64,000 bases of DNA from Diogma glabrata (Eukaryota; Arthropoda; Insecta; Diptera; Cylindrotomidae): positions 189,773,897-189,837,896 of the forward strand of contig OY856188.1 in the NCBI GenBank assembly GCA_963693315.1. The letters run 5' to 3'. This document shows positions 55,395 to 64,000 of this stretch, piece after piece. Made by a program: the position numbers and the translations under genes. The notes under the pieces were generated by a model, which searched no databases, was not told where the DNA came from, and saw nothing but the letters and a program-made list of their open reading frames with translations. Position 1 is the stretch's first letter. Each line of letters begins with the position of its first letter.

Positions 55395-56036
55395 TTTTTT
55401 TTTTTTTTTTTTTTTTTTAATAAAATGTGTTGTGTAATAGGGTTTAGAATATGTGTCACAACAACACATAAATACCTTTTAAGTCCTAGGTCTAGACCTG
55501 GGTCCCACAACAACTGGCGTTCTGAGATGTAGATTAACGCTTTTTTTAAACATCTGTGGGTTGAAGCCACCTGAGACTAAGTGTTCCGGCAAACTATTCC
55601 ATTTGTACGCAGTTCGGACAAAGAAGTCTCTCTGCGATCTGCCAGTATGACAGCGCGGGATTTTTACCGTTTCACTGGTTGCGGCAGCCGATTGCCGAGT
55701 GGAACGGGGGTAAGAATAAGTTTGAGGCATGATGCTGCTGATTTCATCTGAGCACTGCTGATGACGATATTTGTAAAAAACAACGAGGTCAGCAACAGTG
55801 CGACGATGTTGTAGGGAATCAAGTTTTGATGTCAAAGTTCGATCACCTACAATTCGTATAGCTCGCTTTTGAACAGAGTCCAAGAGGGCCAAGATGGAAA
55901 CAGAGGCAGCACCCCAAACTTGACAGCAGTACTCCATACAGGGACGAATATAGGACTTATAAACATGGAGCAATTGGTATGGAGTGAAAAAATTTTTGCA
56001 TCTATTTAGGAGGCCGAGTTTTTTAGACATTTTGTT
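55395..56036 (-). mobile_element. 5'-truncated J1 jockey element
   Basis: The minus-strand element ends in a poly(A) tail (T run at 55397-55419 on the plus strand) just after the 3' tail AATAAAATGTGTTGTGTAAT (plus strand). It starts abruptly at about 56036 within ORF2. Target-primed reverse transcription commonly gives such truncated copies. Little decay is visible, so it is among the younger insertions. Confidence 0.75.
55479..56030 (-). CDS. Jockey ORF2 C-terminal fragment, frame intact
   Basis: An uninterrupted 183-codon frame starting MSKKLGLLNRCKNFFTPYQL and continuing YIRPCMEYCCQVWG, LALLDSVQKRAIRIVGDRTL, KLDSLQHRRTVADLVVFYKY and TAYKWNSLPEHLVSGG. This is the C-terminal part of jockey ORF2 after the reverse-transcriptase core, with the conserved RPCMEYC and SVQKRAIRI motifs. 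The catalytic domain is missing through 5' truncation, so the peptide, if made, has no polymerase activity. It ends at the codons shared with the deleted derivatives (LHLRTPVVVGP). It is the reference for the broken copies at 9120 and 40764. Confidence 0.75.
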   Translation of the reverse strand: MSKKLGLLNRCKNFFTPYQLLHVYKSYIRPCMEYCCQVWGAASVSILALLDSVQKRAIRIVGDRTLTSKLDSLQHRRTVADLVVFYKYRHQQCSDEISSIMPQTYSYPRSTRQSAAATSETVKIPRCHTGRSQRDFFVRTAYKWNSLPEHLVSGGFNPQMFKKSVNLHLRTPVVVGPRSRPRT

Positions 56037-56370
56037 TGTTAAATGAAGTTAAGCATGTTTAATGTTAACTATAATAAATTAACGTCTCTAAATATCCGAA
56101 GATACCATGCCAACTAGGGTAGGATTCATACTAACATTTTATTTTTCTTATTGTAATACTTTTTTTTTGCCAACGCTGTCAACAAATTTGTTATAACAAT
56201 TTATTGGAAGACTTATTGTTAATCTGTTTAACACCATCAACAATTCGCTATGACAGTTTATTGGAAAACATAGTGGTCAACACCGTCAACCATCAACAAT
56301 ATGTTATAACTTATAACAATTTATCGGTCAACATCGACCACTTTTTATTAGAACAATGCTTGCTCATCCA
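56037..56370. other. No recognised gene
   Basis: ATCCGAAGATACCATGCCAA (56096) is shared with 40549. From 56180 to 56345 loosely repeated CATCAACAAT and TTATAACAATTTAT words occur. The 60-codon frame is chance. Confidence 0.4.
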
Positions 56371-56756
56371 CCCGAGCAGAAATTAGTTAGGGAAAGCCTG
56401 AATACAGTCAGGGCCTGATCAGGGTCAGATAGGGCAAGCCCTATTAGGGCAATCTGATGTGGTCCTGTTCCGGACCTGAATAAGAATACCTTTTTAGGGC
56501 AAACCTTATTTGGATGTATCCGGCCCTGATTTGATTTTTCGTATCTGACCCCTAGTTGGGCAATCTGATCAGGGCCTGATACAAAATGCCTTACTACGGT
56601 TTGCCAAATTTAATTTTATATGGAAAACTTGATCAATCCGTTTATCCCAATCAGGCCCTGATTAGGCAAAAGCGTTACACTCATGATCAGGGCCCTATCA
56701 AACTAGGGCTAACCTGATCAGGGCCGTACTTGAGCCCTAAGAAATTTCTGCTCGGG
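56371..56756. mobile_element. CCCGAGCAG-family MITE, full copy, 386 bp
   Basis: CCCGAGCAGAAATTAG and AATTTCTGCTCGGG are inverted termini. The interior is rich in AGGGCCTGATCAGG and its fragments and is GC-richer than the surroundings. Collinear with 36771-37153. No convincing duplication, no coding. Confidence 0.75.
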
Positions 56757-56851
56757 CATTTATTTACATAGGATAATGTAATATACTAGATTAAATTAAT
56801 TAGGCACGAAGATGATCTCGGTTTTTTCGACCTCTGGGGTCATCAGAGTCC

Positions 56852-57166
56852 ATGTTCTTTGTCTTTGCTTGTTTAATTCCGTTTACACTGTCTCTTTTGC
56901 ATGCAAATCTGATCATTTGTACCGAATTGGGGAACATTACTTCTCGGACACACATGACTGAAGCTCGTCGGAATAAAAACTCTGCCGCATGCAGTTCTCC
57001 GTTTGCTTCCTGTTACTTACTTACTAGTAGGCCCAGTGTTCATTACATCCTATTGTTTACAAAAACTAAATTGGTTTTTACTAGAAATCAATTAAACTAT
57101 TCTAGTGTTATGGATAACGATAAAGAACTATTGAAGGCCCCCTTTCGTTTATTCATATTTTTTTAA
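56852..57166 (+). other. Unrecognised 104-codon reading frame
   Basis: MFFVFACLIPFTLSLLHA looks like a signal peptide, followed by NLIICTELGNITSRTHMTEA and a serine- and cysteine-containing tail to FRLFIFF. Composition is less AT-biased than the flanks over the first two thirds. An internal ATG (MDNDKELLKAPF) near 57111 has a decent start context. It could be a transposon leader (for example a non-LTR 5' UTR with ORF1 start) or a small gene; I recognise neither. Confidence 0.25.
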
Positions 57167-57369
57167 ATCAAAATCATTCAAATCACTTTTAAACCTTATA
57201 AAGTTTATCGTAAGAATATGCTGCAATAAAGTAAGCATCACATTAAAACCTACTGGTCCGTTCTTATAATATCTCACCCAACACCAACTTATCATTTAAA
57301 CTTAAATCACCAACTTATAGACTTCACCAACAAAAATCACCAACTTCATTCTCATAAATCGGCTCTTTA

Positions 57370-57428
57370 GACTTGATTGAGACTCGAACCGTCGACTTTT
57401 TGAATTGACCAGTAGAGTGCGTCAACAC
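57370..57428 (-). ncRNA. tRNA-like SINE head
   Basis: On the minus strand a B box GGTTCGAGTCTC (complement at 57379-57390) follows, at tRNA-like spacing, GCACTCTACTGGTCAATTC. The acceptor arm does not pair well. Probably a SINE or tRNA pseudogene. Confidence 0.45.
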
Positions 57429-59479
57429 ATGATTAACTAAAACTATTTTAATTAAATTCAAAAGCTACAAGAAAACTCTGCCCATTTTACTAAGATTTTG
57501 ACAAATTCCTTTCGCATTCCTTTCATAACGATTTTATATTTTTTAAACAAAACACAAATGAGATAAATAAATAAATAACAAATATTTTTTTAATGTATTT
57601 TTTTAAATATATTAATTTTTTTTATTAAAATGTTTGCTATTCCAACCGTTTTTGTTGATCCAGATAATATATGTACTTGTTTTCTTATAATTTGAATATT
57701 TGCAATTATGTCATACGTATAGCAGTTCGGTGTCAACAAAGCATGACAAAGAATGAACCAAACAAACACAGTTAACTTTATTAAAAAAAAGTAATGAAAT
57801 CAACAAAAACTACACAGCCTGTAAATTTCAAAGCGGAGAAAACATTTGCAGAATTACGCCAAAAATGAATAAACTTTATCTTTATTAAGCATTCGATGAC
57901 TAAGCCGAATTATAATTTTATTTTATTCATAAACAAAACTGTTGTTGCATAATTTTTTACATTATCAAGACTAACCGAAAATTATTTGCCTGCAACCTAG
58001 CGTAATATGTAAATTACGGAATGAATACCATAAACATATTACACGCGAAAAAAGAATCATTACATATTTTACTTTGACGCAACCAAAAAATCGATTAAGC
58101 TATAGAAATTAAATTTCATTTTCATTTGAAAAATATAACAATAGACATCATCAAACACGTTTCAACAAACACATGAAATTTACAATAAATAAATAAATCT
58201 AAGTACATAAAAAAACAAATTTTAATGAACAAATAATAATAAAAAGACATAATAAATTTCACTGCTCACCTTTGCCTGAAGTAAATTATTTTCTTTGTTT
58301 AATTAAATTTAATTTTCTTTATTTCATTGAAACAAACGAAATCTGAGTGCAAACGAAAAACTGGCAAAACGGAACCAAAATGAAAATATTGATTAAACAC
58401 TTAATAAATAAACACTTAAAAAACTCGATAATATAACTTAAACAAACAAACTAACGAAAAAACTTAAAAAATCTAATAAGATTCGAGAAAGAAGCTTTCA
58501 AGTTCCCATTAAATTTTGGCGACACATACAAAGGAAATAAAATTTTTAACTTATGTATTCTTGTGGAAAATAATTTATCGTAAATTTCCACTTAATAACA
58601 ATAAATTTATTACTTTTCACGTTTTTTAATTTTATCATGTTACTAAATAATTTTTTTTATCTCTTAATATTCGTCGTAAATTTGTTGAAATTAATTTAAC
58701 TATTTAACACTTTTATTAAATAAGATTTATGCGTTATTATTTTATTATAAAATAAAATAAAATTTAAAATTTTCCTGTTATAACCATTACATGATCTTAT
58801 AGCTGACGACCATTGCAATGATATGTCAAAATGAAAATTATTTGTGTTTAGAAAAAACAAGATGCAAAATAATCGTAAATAGAGATAACAAATAATTATA
58901 AAAACAGCTGATTTGGATTAAAAAGAGAAAATATATTTAATTTAGATTTAAAAACAAACTGTAAATGTTTTGTTATGAATTTGTTTGGCTTATCAGTTAG
59001 AGATAGATATAGTTTTATATAAAACGAGTAGATTTTCCTCAATTAAATGTTATATACTCATCTCGTTTTAACGTTTGGATAGCTACAACGTGAAAGAACT
59101 AAAATTGGATTATAGTCGTTTTCAAAATTGACAATGAAAATTGAAAACAATTAACAAAGTTGCTTTGCGGTCTAATGCGATACGAACAGTCTCAAAGAGA
59201 TTACCGGCTGAAATAAAATATTCCACGTACTATTGATTTGGTGTGAAACATACATCTCGAAACAAATACGTAAAACTTTTTTTGATTCCTAGCTCCCTCT
59301 TGCACACCTAGGTGTTAGAGCCTCCCGCAAAATGATTGCTTCAAAATGTTTCTGGCCAAATTATGACATCATATCAAAATCAAAGTCAAATAAGATAAGA
59401 TCTGTACGTCATGAAAGGATCATTTATGTAACAACTACATCACATATATATAACCTTCGTGTGATGTTATATTAATATA
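57429..59479. other. Long AT-rich stretch, no recognised feature
   Basis: Two kilobases of A/T-rich DNA with no frame over 60 codons and no structured repeat, other than a weak inverted pair AAAACGAG/CTCGTTTT near 59021 and 59062. Confidence 0.5.
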
Positions 59480-59960
59480 TATATTACTTCGGTCTGAAGG
59501 ACCTAAGTATTACATTCTCGAGCCAAAAGTGAAATTCTTACCCCCACATTTTTTGGAATTTCTCGACGTTTTAGGACTAACTAATTCTAAAAAAGCAAAA
59601 AAAAATGTACGTCTGTCTGCCCGCCGGCCGTCCGTCATTACCTACGAAATCTAGAAAACCACAGGAGGGATTGCAACATTTTTTTTTTCTAAAAATAGAT
59701 ATACTCAATGGGCAGGCCCGAAAGTACGATGTGTTCGAAACCTGTATCGGAAGTGTGTCAAAAAAATCGTCAAGTGTTTCAAAATAAGAAAGCTTGCATA
59801 TTTTTTGCTTAAAAACGTCCGTTTTAAATTTAAGTGGTTACGAGTAGGAACATTGAATTTAAAGAAATCTTGATAGTCGAGATTGGTATGTGAGACCAAA
59901 AACTAGATTATTGCATTATAAGTTTGTGAAAAAAATATTGTCAAGTGTATCGTCATCTTT
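59480..59960 (-). repeat. FamR copy 3, 3' part
   Basis: The inverted 3' region of FamR: ATTACTTCGGTCTGAAGGAC (end hairpin), CTCGAGCCAAAAGTGAAATT, CCCGCCGGCCGTCCGTCATT and TTGGTATGTGAGACCAAAAA. Interrupted at about 59960. Confidence 0.7.
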
Positions 59961-60119
59961 AGCCCGCCATCTTGTGTGGATAGGTTAGTTTTATAAGCAC
60001 CTCAAATTTCAGATCCATAGGATTAATGGTTTACGAGATAATCGAAATAATACGAAAAACAAGTTGTACTTTCACCAATAGGGTTCGTTATAAAAACGGG
60101 TCCCTAGAGGACGCATTGT
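59961..60119. other. Insert in FamR copy 3, first part
   Basis: Not collinear with FamR copies 1 and 2. Contains GGTTTACGAGATAATCGAAA but no recognised element. Confidence 0.35.
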
Positions 60120-60204
60120 GGAATCTAGGTCTTAAAATGTATCTATGTGTTGTTGTGACACATATTGTAATTCCTATAACACAACACTTTTTATTAAAAG
60201 AACA
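60120..60204 (+). repeat. J1 jockey 3' tail
   Basis: AATCTAGGTCTTAAAATGTA, GTGTTGTTGTGACACATATT and CACAACACTTTTTATTAAAA on the plus strand. Confidence 0.7.
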
Positions 60205-60310
60205 ATAGCTAGGTTAATTATTTTAACTGGTGATGGACGTTTTCTTTAAATGTCTGAGGGGAGAATTTGTCAAGGAAAATAGAGTGAATATGAATTCCAA
60301 AATTTCGTCA
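60205..60310 (-). pseudogene. Jockey ORF2 C-terminus fragment
   Basis: The reverse complement matches the last codons of the jockey copy at 40634-40740: TTTCCTTGACAAATTCTCCC and CAGACATTTAAAGAAAACGT, then the AACCTAGCTATTG end. It lies head to head with the J1 tail. Confidence 0.6.
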
Positions 60311-60594
60311 CTAATTTTGTTTAAAGCATTTGCGACTGATATTGAAATTTGATGATGGTCCCGAGCCTCTTTTAGCAAGACCTTGTTAAATATCAGCAGC
60401 AAAATGTTGGGTGTCACTACATCATCAACTCACCTGCAACATGAAATCGAAAAAATAATTTCTTTTAAATTTTCCTTTTTTTAGCTGTCAAACATACAAA
60501 CATACAATTCGATTCACACATTTGCTGCTGGTAAAAACTGTTAGTATTATCCCAATGAGATGAAATAGGTAACCTAATTTTACAAATCCCGTAC

Positions 60595-60790
60595 CAAATC
60601 TCCAATTTGGTTTTCAAAATTAGGATGTTCCTTTTGATACATAGCAATGGCATGACACAAATTGGCCTTTCTTTTATACAGCAATTCAACGAATTTTACG
60701 TTCTCCTCTATCGAACGTCTGTCGGTAATGGAATACCAGATCCTCCAGCATTTTTGTACCATGTGTGTGAATGATTTTCGTTTTTCTTTT
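60595..60790 (-). other. Unrecognised protein-like fragment
   Basis: The minus-strand frame reads ITDRRSIEENVKFVELLYKR and KANLCHAIAMYQKEHPNFEN, then QIGDLVRDL and a stop. The residue mix is protein-like rather than chance. The upstream end of the frame runs into FamR, so the fragment is a piece of something larger. No domain recognised. Confidence 0.3.
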
Positions 60791-62455
60791 ACCCAATTTT
60801 TTGGGTAAAAGAAAAAATGAAATAAATTATTTGTATGACATGAAATGTAATCGAACATGAAATTGGCCATGGAAATTTTTTGTTTTTTTATAATTTTTGT
60901 AATATTTTTGAAATTTTGATAAAAGTTTGCATTTTTGATTTTGTAAAAATTTTCGGAATATTTTAGAGTTTTGAATTTTTAAGTTTGTAATAATTTTTGG
61001 AAAATTTTTAGAATTTTGGAAAAAGTTTCAACTTTTAATTTTGTTATAATTTTTGCAATATTTTTAGAATTTTGGAAAAAGTTTCAATTTTTGATGTTGT
61101 AATAGTTTTTGGAATACATATTTTTTTAATTCCGAAAAAAGTTTCAATTTTTGTTTTGTAACAGTTTTCAGAATATGTTTAGTGTTTTGAAAAAGTTAAA
61201 ATTTTTGATTTTTTATAATTTTTTTGAATATATTTGAAATTGTGAAAAAAGTTTGTATATTTGATTTTTTTATAATTTTTTCAATGTTCTTAGAATTTTG
61301 GAATATGTTTTTTGAATTTCAAATTTTTGAAATATTTTTAGAATTCTGGAGAAAGTTTCAATTTTGGATTTTGTAATAATTTTGAGAATTTTTATATTTG
61401 AAATAATTATAATTTTTGCAATATTTTAAGAATTTTGGAAATCTATAGTTTCAATTTTTGATTTTGTTATAATTTTTGCAATATTTTTAGAATTTTGAAC
61501 AAAGTTTCTATCTTTGATTTTGTCATAATTTTTGAAATATTTTTAGAATTTTGAAAAAAAGTTTAAATTTTTTTTTTATTATAATTTGTAGAATATTTTT
61601 AGAATTTTGAAAGAAATATGAATTTTATGTCGAATTCTTTTTGCCAAAAAAATTGCTCTAACACGCCCCTTTTTGATCTGAGATCATTTTTTTTGACATT
61701 ACGTGTTCTATTTAACCAAAAAAAGTGATTTGTTTTTGCCCTATAAGCTTTTGTTTGAATCTAGATTTTTAGCTAGAGCAAGCATAAAATACAATAAAGA
61801 ATACAAATACATTTAAAAAATCTGTCAAAATTAGTAAACAAACAAAACGCCATTTACTTATTATTTTTTTAATAGTGAAATAGTTACCTTTTAAATAAAA
61901 TATTATTTAGTAAATTATTATTTACTAAATTATTATTTAGTAAATAGTGTTTTAAATTAAAAATTAATAATAAACTAATTAATTAAATACAATTAATTAC
62001 AAAAATATTCAATAACAGTTCACAAATACAACTACAACACTGGATCATATTTTTTAATGTTCTTTTTATGAAAAAAAAAATCACTTTTTCGCTCTGGACA
62101 AAAAGAATTCGACATTAGATTTTGTAATATTTTCTCGAAGCGCTAAATGGAGAGGATTTTGAGTAGTTTACTGAGTGTATCATCTTTTCAATAAATTATA
62201 TTAATTTATGGTCTGTTATAATTTTCCGGCAACGTATTAATGTTTCGCATTAGTTTTGTAATAAATTTCTAAACAGAGATAAAAAATACATGTACTTTAA
62301 CAAAGAGTTTTATGATTGATATACATCGCTGCCAAAACTAAAAACAATGTCCTCATAAAAGTTTTTTGACAAAAACTGTATCAAAATTCTTAACCAAGGC
62401 CGAAGTCTTGATATCTCAGAGCTTGAGATTTCAGCCCCTTCATATTTTATGTGTT
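60791..62455 (-). repeat. FamR copy 3, 5' part with expanded 55-bp array
   Basis: The inverted FamR sequence resumes with AAATTATTTGTATGACATGA. From 60870 to 61620 it consists of about a dozen degenerate units of the type TTTTTGATTTTGTTATAATT followed by TTTTAGAATTTTGGAAAAAG. Then come GTTTACTGAGTGTATCATC, ATTTTCCGGCAACGTATTAA, GCTGCCAAAACTAAAAACAA and CTTGAGATTTCAGCCCCTTC. A stretch at 61625-62110 that is not in other copies is a further insertion, with inverted AAAAAGAATTCGACAT ends (61631 and 62099 sides). Confidence 0.65.
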
Positions 62456-63417
62456 GTGTTCACTCGAAACCGCAAAAATGGTCACAAAAATTCATTAATT
62501 TATTGGCCGATTTGGAGAACCTCAATTTATAACAACAGACTAGGGAACTCAATTTGTGTCAAGGCTGTTTGAAGCACTTGTGTGATTGAATAGTAAACGT
62601 TGAATTAATTTTAATAATCTAAGAAGTAAAAAAAGATACAAAATATTATAGTGTATATATTTTAGAATATGGTCAAGGATAACTAAGTACTTTTTAAAGT
62701 TTGTTATTCCTTATGAAATAAAATAAATTATTATTATAAAATACAAAAAAAAGAAAGTTTTCAATAGTGTTCTTAAGACATGGTTTAATATATAATTTAC
62801 ATAAATATAAAACGTATATATATTATGAAATAAAATAAAATAAAATTGCAGTCTAATTACAGTTTTATTAAAAATAAAATTACAGTCTAACACACATTTA
62901 AAACAAAACAATATGGTCCTTCAAGCCGGATGACGAAAATAATTTTTGGACGCGAAATGTTGGAAAATCTGTTATCAGTCTGGTATCTGTTATCAACAAA
63001 AATATTGATGTTATAAAGCCTTTTAATAATATTCAATTATCAAAGGATCGATTTCATTCAAAATTGTATGTTGTAGAAGTATTATTCTTCACTTTTTTAA
63101 CAAAAATTGTTAAAATTTATGAAAATTGATTCATGAAAAACTTCAATTGAAAATTGAAAAAAACAAGGATCCTTTTTATAGAATTTTTTATTTATTGCCA
63201 TATGTTATTTCCGTATATGTTATGCCGTCAACATATGTTATGCTGTACCTGACCTGTATATTGATCTCAAATTCACTCAATTTTATGGTCGAGTTTATAT
63301 TGGTGATCAGCCCATAGAGTGCTTTTCCAATTTATCAACCATATTGGTAGACCATCGGTTAATTGGAAAACCGGTGTGGTGATGGTAGTTAATGCTTCGT
63401 TTAAAAACACTTTGAAC
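62456..63417. other. AT-rich, no recognised gene
   Basis: Nothing supported except short incidental frames. Confidence 0.4.
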
Positions 63418-63482
63418 AAGATGGAAGTCGAACCCTGGTCCTCCAAGTACGAGTCCAACGTGCTGACCACTAGACACTTAAC
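63418..63482 (-). ncRNA. tRNA-derived SINE head
   Basis: On the minus strand the A box TAGTGGTCAGCACG is followed by TTGGACTCGTACTTGGAGG and the B box GGTTCGACTTCC (complement at 63423-63434), the best tRNA-like match in the window. The anticodon stem does not pair cleanly and the acceptor stem is missing, so it is SINE-like rather than a working tRNA. Confidence 0.55.
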
Positions 63483-63754
63483 ACTTTTATATCACCTATA
63501 AATTATAAAATTAAATCCAAAATTATTTCTAAAGTATACATTAAATTATTCATATGCTTTTCGCTTTAGTTGAATTTAAAGGTTCATGACCTCTCCACAA
63601 ATCCTTTTATTATTGGGCTTAGATGATTGATTTCACGTTGTGTTTGATATTCTAGTGTGTGTATTGATAACACAAGAAATTTTGTTAGCGCAAAGGGTAA
63701 ATTTTGTGAACTGTAACAGCTTTTCAGATCTTTATAACGTTGAAGTATGCCACC
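63483..63754. other. No recognised feature
   Basis: AT-rich; the minus-strand 60-codon frame overlaps the probable upstream part of the BEL/Pao remnant and is a shadow. Confidence 0.35.
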
Positions 63755-64000
63755 GTTAATATACAAAATATTACTTAAAAAGGATCAAATTGAATGTTGT
63801 CTAAACTTAAGTCCAATAACGCAGTTGTTAATTAATCCTCCAGATTACTTGGCACTAACTTCTTGCCATATTTTTAATAGGCTGTCGTTTGTCCATTGCC
63901 TCATTTTGATTTTAATCGTCTATCAAGATACCAACGACTGCTACATATTCTGCAACAACTTTAGTATCGATGGTCGGAAGTATATTTATCCGGAAATAAA
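63755..64000 (+). pseudogene. BEL/Pao integrase remnant, running off the window
   Basis: The plus-strand frame reads KKDQIECCLNLSPITQLLIN and PPDYLALTSCHIF, matching the BEL/Pao integrase region usually written (I)EACLNSRPLTPLS...DLTPGHFLIG. After a frameshift near 63890 it continues FDFNRLSRYQRLLHILQQ, a stop, and YRWSEVYLSGN, matching NRLSRWQ...FWRRWS-EYL. The canonical GHFL is CHIF here. The integrase DDE catalytic core would be upstream and is not recognisable. The 3' part lies beyond the window. Element identity is from remembered motif order. Confidence 0.65.

Noticed and set aside
63273..63470. Minus-strand 65-codon frame as a gene
   Set aside because: It overlaps the tRNA-derived SINE head and has no recognisable motif.

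Overview
This is a eukaryotic, strongly AT-rich window with no prokaryotic signature: no operons, no ribosome-binding sites, one assembly gap of 200 N, a long (TA)n microsatellite and dense transposon debris. The mixture (jockey-clade non-LTR elements, a Helitron, a Transib-type element, several hAT elements, a Foldback-like element, Ty3/gypsy and BEL/Pao remnants, tRNA-derived SINE heads) points to an insect, most plausibly a dipteran. I found no intact host gene. The only host-gene evidence is a few short candidate exons, consistent with a gene-poor region or a very large intron.

Layout. 1-5723: mostly unrecognised AT-rich DNA, with a candidate exon (2770-2878), two hairpins (3212-3272, 3401-3500) and the start of a broken tyrosine-recombinase gene (3673-4062). 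5733-12347: a Foldback-like element with inverted arms made of tandem repeats and a perfect 9-bp target duplication; its middle holds a decayed jockey element and a 300-bp-armed inverted repeat. 13045-14310: the first of several copies of an internally repetitive family (called FamD here). 15332-17051: an inverted-repeat element with another (15962-16727) nested in it. 17270-24909: a Helitron on the minus strand with both termini recognisable, a helicase pseudogene, a Transib-like insertion (19287-20098), a 123-bp tandem array near its 5' end and a 2,500-bp insertion at a TA (22285-24784). 24988-25652: an internally deleted jockey derivative. 26282-32250: two copies of another family (FamR), one split by a hAT element (26882-29136). 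32310-33614: SINE head, hAT pseudogene, jockey tail. 34377-35453: an inverted-repeat element with the assembly gap in it. 35576-37153: palindromes, a PIF/Harbinger-like MITE and a CCCGAGCAG repeat. 38524-40220: a hAT-like element inside a GC-richer short reading frame. 40634-45655: broken jockey reverse transcriptase, FamD copies and a 1.3-kb TA-flanked element. 46022-48593: second deleted jockey derivative, a candidate signal-peptide exon and two MITEs. 49215-51300: a long-TIR element with a broken transposase. 51473-51502: a candidate 30-nt microexon. 52567-53345: Ty3/gypsy pol remnant. 55395-56036: 5'-truncated jockey 3' end. 59480-62455: third FamR copy. 63755-64000: BEL/Pao integrase remnant running off the window.

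The coding pieces do not form a pathway; they are insertions stacked on one another. Nesting gives relative ages: the Helitron predates the Transib-like and TA-flanked insertions in it; FamR copy 1 predates its hAT insertion; the 35-bp tandem at 42562 predates the 1.3-kb element. The most interesting items are: hairpins with different stems but a similar GC-rich cap; two jockey derivatives sharing the same internal deletion; the Helitron array built partly from its own helicase sequence; a Transib-like end carrying an exact CACAGTG heptamer; and a phase-compatible pair of candidate exons (46982-47123 and 51473-51502).
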